Below are positions 61,697 to 64,000 of a stretch of DNA of 64,000 nt, piece by piece. The notes below the pieces were generated by a model. The model did not search any database. It was not told where the DNA came from and saw only the letters and a list, made by a program, of their open reading frames with translations. Source of the DNA: Apilactobacillus waqarii (GTDB taxonomy: Bacteria; Bacillota; Bacilli; Lactobacillales; Lactobacillaceae); the NCBI RefSeq assembly GCF_019061205.1, contig NZ_JAHQYH010000002.1, positions 179,457-243,456 of the forward strand, read 5' to 3'. Positions within the stretch are counted from its first letter, which is position 1. Each line of letters opens with the position of its first letter. A program made the translations under genes and the position numbers.

Positions 61697-62464
61697 ATGG
61701 GAAAAGCATATGATCGTGTTTTAGCGGCTAGAAGTGCTGATAAGATTAGTATCCAAGACCTAGTTGCTGGAATTACTGATGACTTTATGGAACTACACGG
61801 TGATCGTGCTTACAGCGATGATCCTGCAGTATATGCTGGTATCGGAACTATTGCTGGTCAACCAGTTACCATTACAAGTATTCAAAAGGGTAACGACACT
61901 GACGAAAATATCGAGAGACATTTTGGTTCAGCTGAACCTTCTGGATACAGAAAAGCTTTACGTTTGATGAAACAAGCGGAAAAGTTTAACCGTCCAATCA
62001 TTAACTTGATTAATACACCTGGTGCATATCCTGGTATGGACGCTGAATACAAGGGTCAAGGTTACATGATTGCTCAATCAATCATGCAAGGACTTAAGTT
62101 AAAAGTGCCATACATCAGTGTCATCATTGGTGAAGGGGGAAGCGGTGGAGCCTTAGCTCTTGCTGTCGGTGACACCGTTTGGGCCTTAGAAGATAGTATC
62201 TACTCAGTACTATCACCTGAAGGCTATGCCACAATCTTGTGGAAAGATTCAAGTAAGGCAGCAGAAGCTGCTGAACAAATGCAACTTACACCAAAGGAAC
62301 TATTAGACAATGAAATCATTGATAAGATTATTCCCGAAGTCAAAGATGCAAAATCAATGCAAAACTTCAAAGAAGCTTTAATTGAAAAAATTAATGAACT
62401 TAACAAATTACCTAAAGAAGAATTATTGGCCCAACGTCACGAACGTTACCGTAAATTCAACTAA
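61697..62464 (+). CDS. accA: Acetyl-CoA carboxylase carboxyltransferase alpha subunit
   Basis: A 255-residue subunit. Motifs present are LHGDRAY, INTPGAYPGMDAE, GEGGSGGALAL and SPEGYATILWKD. It transfers the carboxyl group from biotin to acetyl-CoA with AccD. AGGGGG precedes the start. It is shorter at the N-terminus than the E. coli form, as is usual in lactobacilli. Confidence 0.96.
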   Translation: MGKAYDRVLAARSADKISIQDLVAGITDDFMELHGDRAYSDDPAVYAGIGTIAGQPVTITSIQKGNDTDENIERHFGSAEPSGYRKALRLMKQAEKFNRPIINLINTPGAYPGMDAEYKGQGYMIAQSIMQGLKLKVPYISVIIGEGGSGGALALAVGDTVWALEDSIYSVLSPEGYATILWKDSSKAAEAAEQMQLTPKELLDNEIIDKIIPEVKDAKSMQNFKEALIEKINELNKLPKEELLAQRHERYRKFN

Positions 62465-62506
62465 TGTAATTTAATTGATTTGTATATTTTAGGAGGCCAA
62501 ATCATA

Positions 62507-63268
62507 ATGTCAAACTTATTAGATGGAAAAACAATTGTTGTTATGGGTGTTGCTAACAAGCGTAGTATTGCCTGGGGTTGTGCTAAGTCACTAATGGATA
62601 ACGGTGCTAAAGTTATCATTACTTACCAAAACGAAAGATTAAAGCGTCAATTAGACAAGCTTGTTCCAGAAGGAACTGAAATGATTGAATGTGACGTTGC
62701 TGAAGATGCAAACGTTGAAAAGACTTTCCAAGACATTCAAGCTAAATTTGGTAACATCGATGGTGTTATTCATGCCATTGCTTACGCCGACAAAGAAACT
62801 CTTGAAGGCGGCGTTATTGATGTTAAGAAAGATGGTTACAACTTAGCTCAAGACGTTTCAGCTTACTCACTAATCTCAGTATCACGTTACGCAAGTCGTG
62901 TTATGAACCCACAAGGTAGTATTGCTACTCTAACTTACATGGGTTCAACTCGTGCTATCCCTTCATACAACATGATGGGTGTTGCTAAGGCAGCTCTAGA
63001 AGCTAACGTTAGATACCTAGCTTCAGACTTAGGTCCTAAGAAGATCCGTGTTAACGCTATCTCAGCTGGTGCCATCAAGACTCTAGCTGTTACTGGTATC
63101 AAGAACCACGGTGACCTATTGAAGGAATCAGAAGCAAGAACTGTTGACGGTGAAGCTGTTGACATCCACCAAGTTGGTGACGTTGCTACATTCCTAATGA
63201 GTAACCTATCATCAGGTGTTACTGGTGACTTGATTTACGCTGATAAGGGTGTTCACTTACTTGCTTAA
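62507..63268 (+). CDS. fabI: NADH-dependent enoyl-ACP reductase
   Basis: A 253-residue enzyme catalysing the last elongation step. Features are the FabI-type N-terminal cofactor loop (VVMGVANKRSIAWG) and the Tyr-x6-Lys motif (PSYNMMGVAKAALE), target of triclosan. I use ATG 62507, with AGGAGG about ten bases upstream. The next gene begins within its last codons. Confidence 0.96.
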   Translation: MSNLLDGKTIVVMGVANKRSIAWGCAKSLMDNGAKVIITYQNERLKRQLDKLVPEGTEMIECDVAEDANVEKTFQDIQAKFGNIDGVIHAIAYADKETLEGGVIDVKKDGYNLAQDVSAYSLISVSRYASRVMNPQGSIATLTYMGSTRAIPSYNMMGVAKAALEANVRYLASDLGPKKIRVNAISAGAIKTLAVTGIKNHGDLLKESEARTVDGEAVDIHQVGDVATFLMSNLSSGVTGDLIYADKGVHLLA

Positions 63269-63851
63269 TAATACAGAAATTTTTATCGATTCTATTCAAA
63301 ATCCAAAGTATCAAGAAATCTTCAAGAAGGCTGATGTTGATTTTACGAAGTATAATAAACGTCAAGCGATTGTTGGTAACTTGATGCTGGCAGATTACAT
63401 GGGAATTAGTATTGATGAATTATTGCATGGTGACATTTTCTACTACGGTGATCATGGCAAACCATTTCTAAAATCAAAGCAATTTCAATATAATATTTCA
63501 AATTCATATGATTTAGTAATCTTAGCGGTTTCTGATGAAGAGGTTGGAGTAGACATTGAGAAGTTGCGTCCATTTACTTACAAACGAATTACTCGTGCGT
63601 TCACTGATAACGAACTAGATTACTTAAGTAATCTAAACGAATCAGTAGAAGGGGATGAAACCCTTAAGTTATGGACAATCAAGGAAGCAGCATTAAAATT
63701 AGTCGGTACTGGTTTATCCGGTAAGGTTAAGAGTGTCGACATTGATGTTGATACCAAAAAATCTGCTAAACGATTAGATCGTAAAATTAAATTAACCGAT
63801 ATTGAGGTAGCTGATGGTTACGTTGGAACCCTTGCTACATATGACGATTAA
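63261..63851 (+). CDS. Sfp-type 4'-phosphopantetheinyl transferase
   Basis: A protein of about 196 residues that adds the phosphopantetheine arm to ACP. Sfp/AcpT motifs are GKPFL, the metal-binding VGVDIEKLRPF and LWTIKEAALKLVGTGLSG. The start is uncertain: TTG at 63261 follows AAGGGTG with usual spacing, while GTG at 63249 has no ribosome binding site; both overlap fabI. Its place at the operon end suggests it activates the AcpP encoded by the second gene. It is larger than AcpS-type enzymes. Confidence 0.88.
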   Translation: MLNNTEIFIDSIQNPKYQEIFKKADVDFTKYNKRQAIVGNLMLADYMGISIDELLHGDIFYYGDHGKPFLKSKQFQYNISNSYDLVILAVSDEEVGVDIEKLRPFTYKRITRAFTDNELDYLSNLNESVEGDETLKLWTIKEAALKLVGTGLSGKVKSVDIDVDTKKSAKRLDRKIKLTDIEVADGYVGTLATYDD

Positions 63852-64000
63852 TATCTGCTGTTAAATGATTTTCCGGGGTAATGGGATGTTCAAACATTAA
63901 ACGAATCAAATCATGAAAATTAGATAATCTCTAATGAAAAAACGGCAAAATAGATATACATTCAACCATGTGTCACATAAGGTAATATACGTAGAATGCC
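63852..64000. other. Right-edge intergenic sequence, no supported feature
   Basis: No gene, terminator or RNA is supported. A 32-codon open stretch on the minus strand ends just inside the PPTase gene but has no start with a ribosome binding site and is blocked by a stop upstream, so I do not annotate it as coding. Confidence 0.4.

Noticed and set aside
63838..63935. A 32-codon minus-strand open stretch at the right edge
   Set aside because: There is no start with a ribosome binding site, a stop lies just upstream, and its end overlaps the PPTase gene; too short to support.
1..64000. CRISPR arrays, prophage, IS elements, tRNA or rRNA genes
   Set aside because: I saw no regularly spaced direct repeats with unique spacers, no transposase or phage structural genes and no tRNA-like cloverleaf; the only long tandem repeats are inside coding regions.

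Overview
The window looks like a chromosome segment of a low-GC, Gram-positive lactic acid bacterium. The best match I can infer is Apilactobacillus or another fructophilic relative of Apilactobacillus kunkeei. The reasons are T-box leaders, the KxYKxGKxW secretion signal, the fab/acc operon layout, frequent TTG starts, GH70 enzymes with branching-sucrase-like motifs, and a water-forming-type NADH oxidase. The genus is an inference; I could not run a search.

Layout. (1) 1-2.5 kb: the end of an MFS drug-type transporter and a Wzx-like polysaccharide flippase. (2) 2.5-25 kb: a secreted-carbohydrase island. Four very large extracellular enzymes (GH32, GH70, GH70, GH32), each with its own terminator and a promoter, are interrupted by an orphan OppA lipoprotein and a T-box-controlled hydratase-family gene. 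All four enzymes share the export signal, low-complexity linkers and a C-terminal lysine-rich helical region with a recurring KKH turn; none has an LPXTG sorting signal. (3) 25-29 kb: CPBP protease, NADH oxidase, GT-C membrane glycosyltransferase. (4) 29-37 kb, minus strand: three amino-acid permeases (one behind a T-box, one behind an unidentified attenuator-like leader), an OhrR/MarR regulator and an ABC-2 exporter. (5) 37-49 kb: small secreted wall hydrolases with lysine/histidine-rich tails, membrane proteins of unknown function, bPH-domain proteins, a catalytically altered alkyltransferase-like protein, an ABC-F protein and a C39-like peptidase. (6) 49-54.6 kb, minus strand: PepF, a DUF2075 helicase-like ATPase, a MetF-like reductase, phosphoglucomutase. 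(7) 54.7-63.9 kb: a nitroreductase, then the fatty-acid synthesis operon fabH-acpP-fabD-fabG-accB-fabZ-accC-accD-accA-fabI-PPTase, in which the usual fabF between fabG and accB is missing.

How it may work together (inference). The GH70 enzymes split sucrose, put glucose onto glucan and release fructose. The GH32 enzymes release fructose from fructans or sucrose. One GH32 enzyme carries glucan-binding repeats of the glucansucrase type, so it could dock on the glucan made or decorated by its neighbours. Cationic C-termini could hold all four on anionic wall polymers or on the polysaccharide. NADH oxidase then helps balance redox. Three wall-hydrolase genes (37485, 41544, 47898) each carry a TGTWAH-N5-TGTWAH-like repeat upstream, which suggests a common WalR-type control.

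No tRNA, rRNA, CRISPR array, insertion sequence or prophage was recognised.
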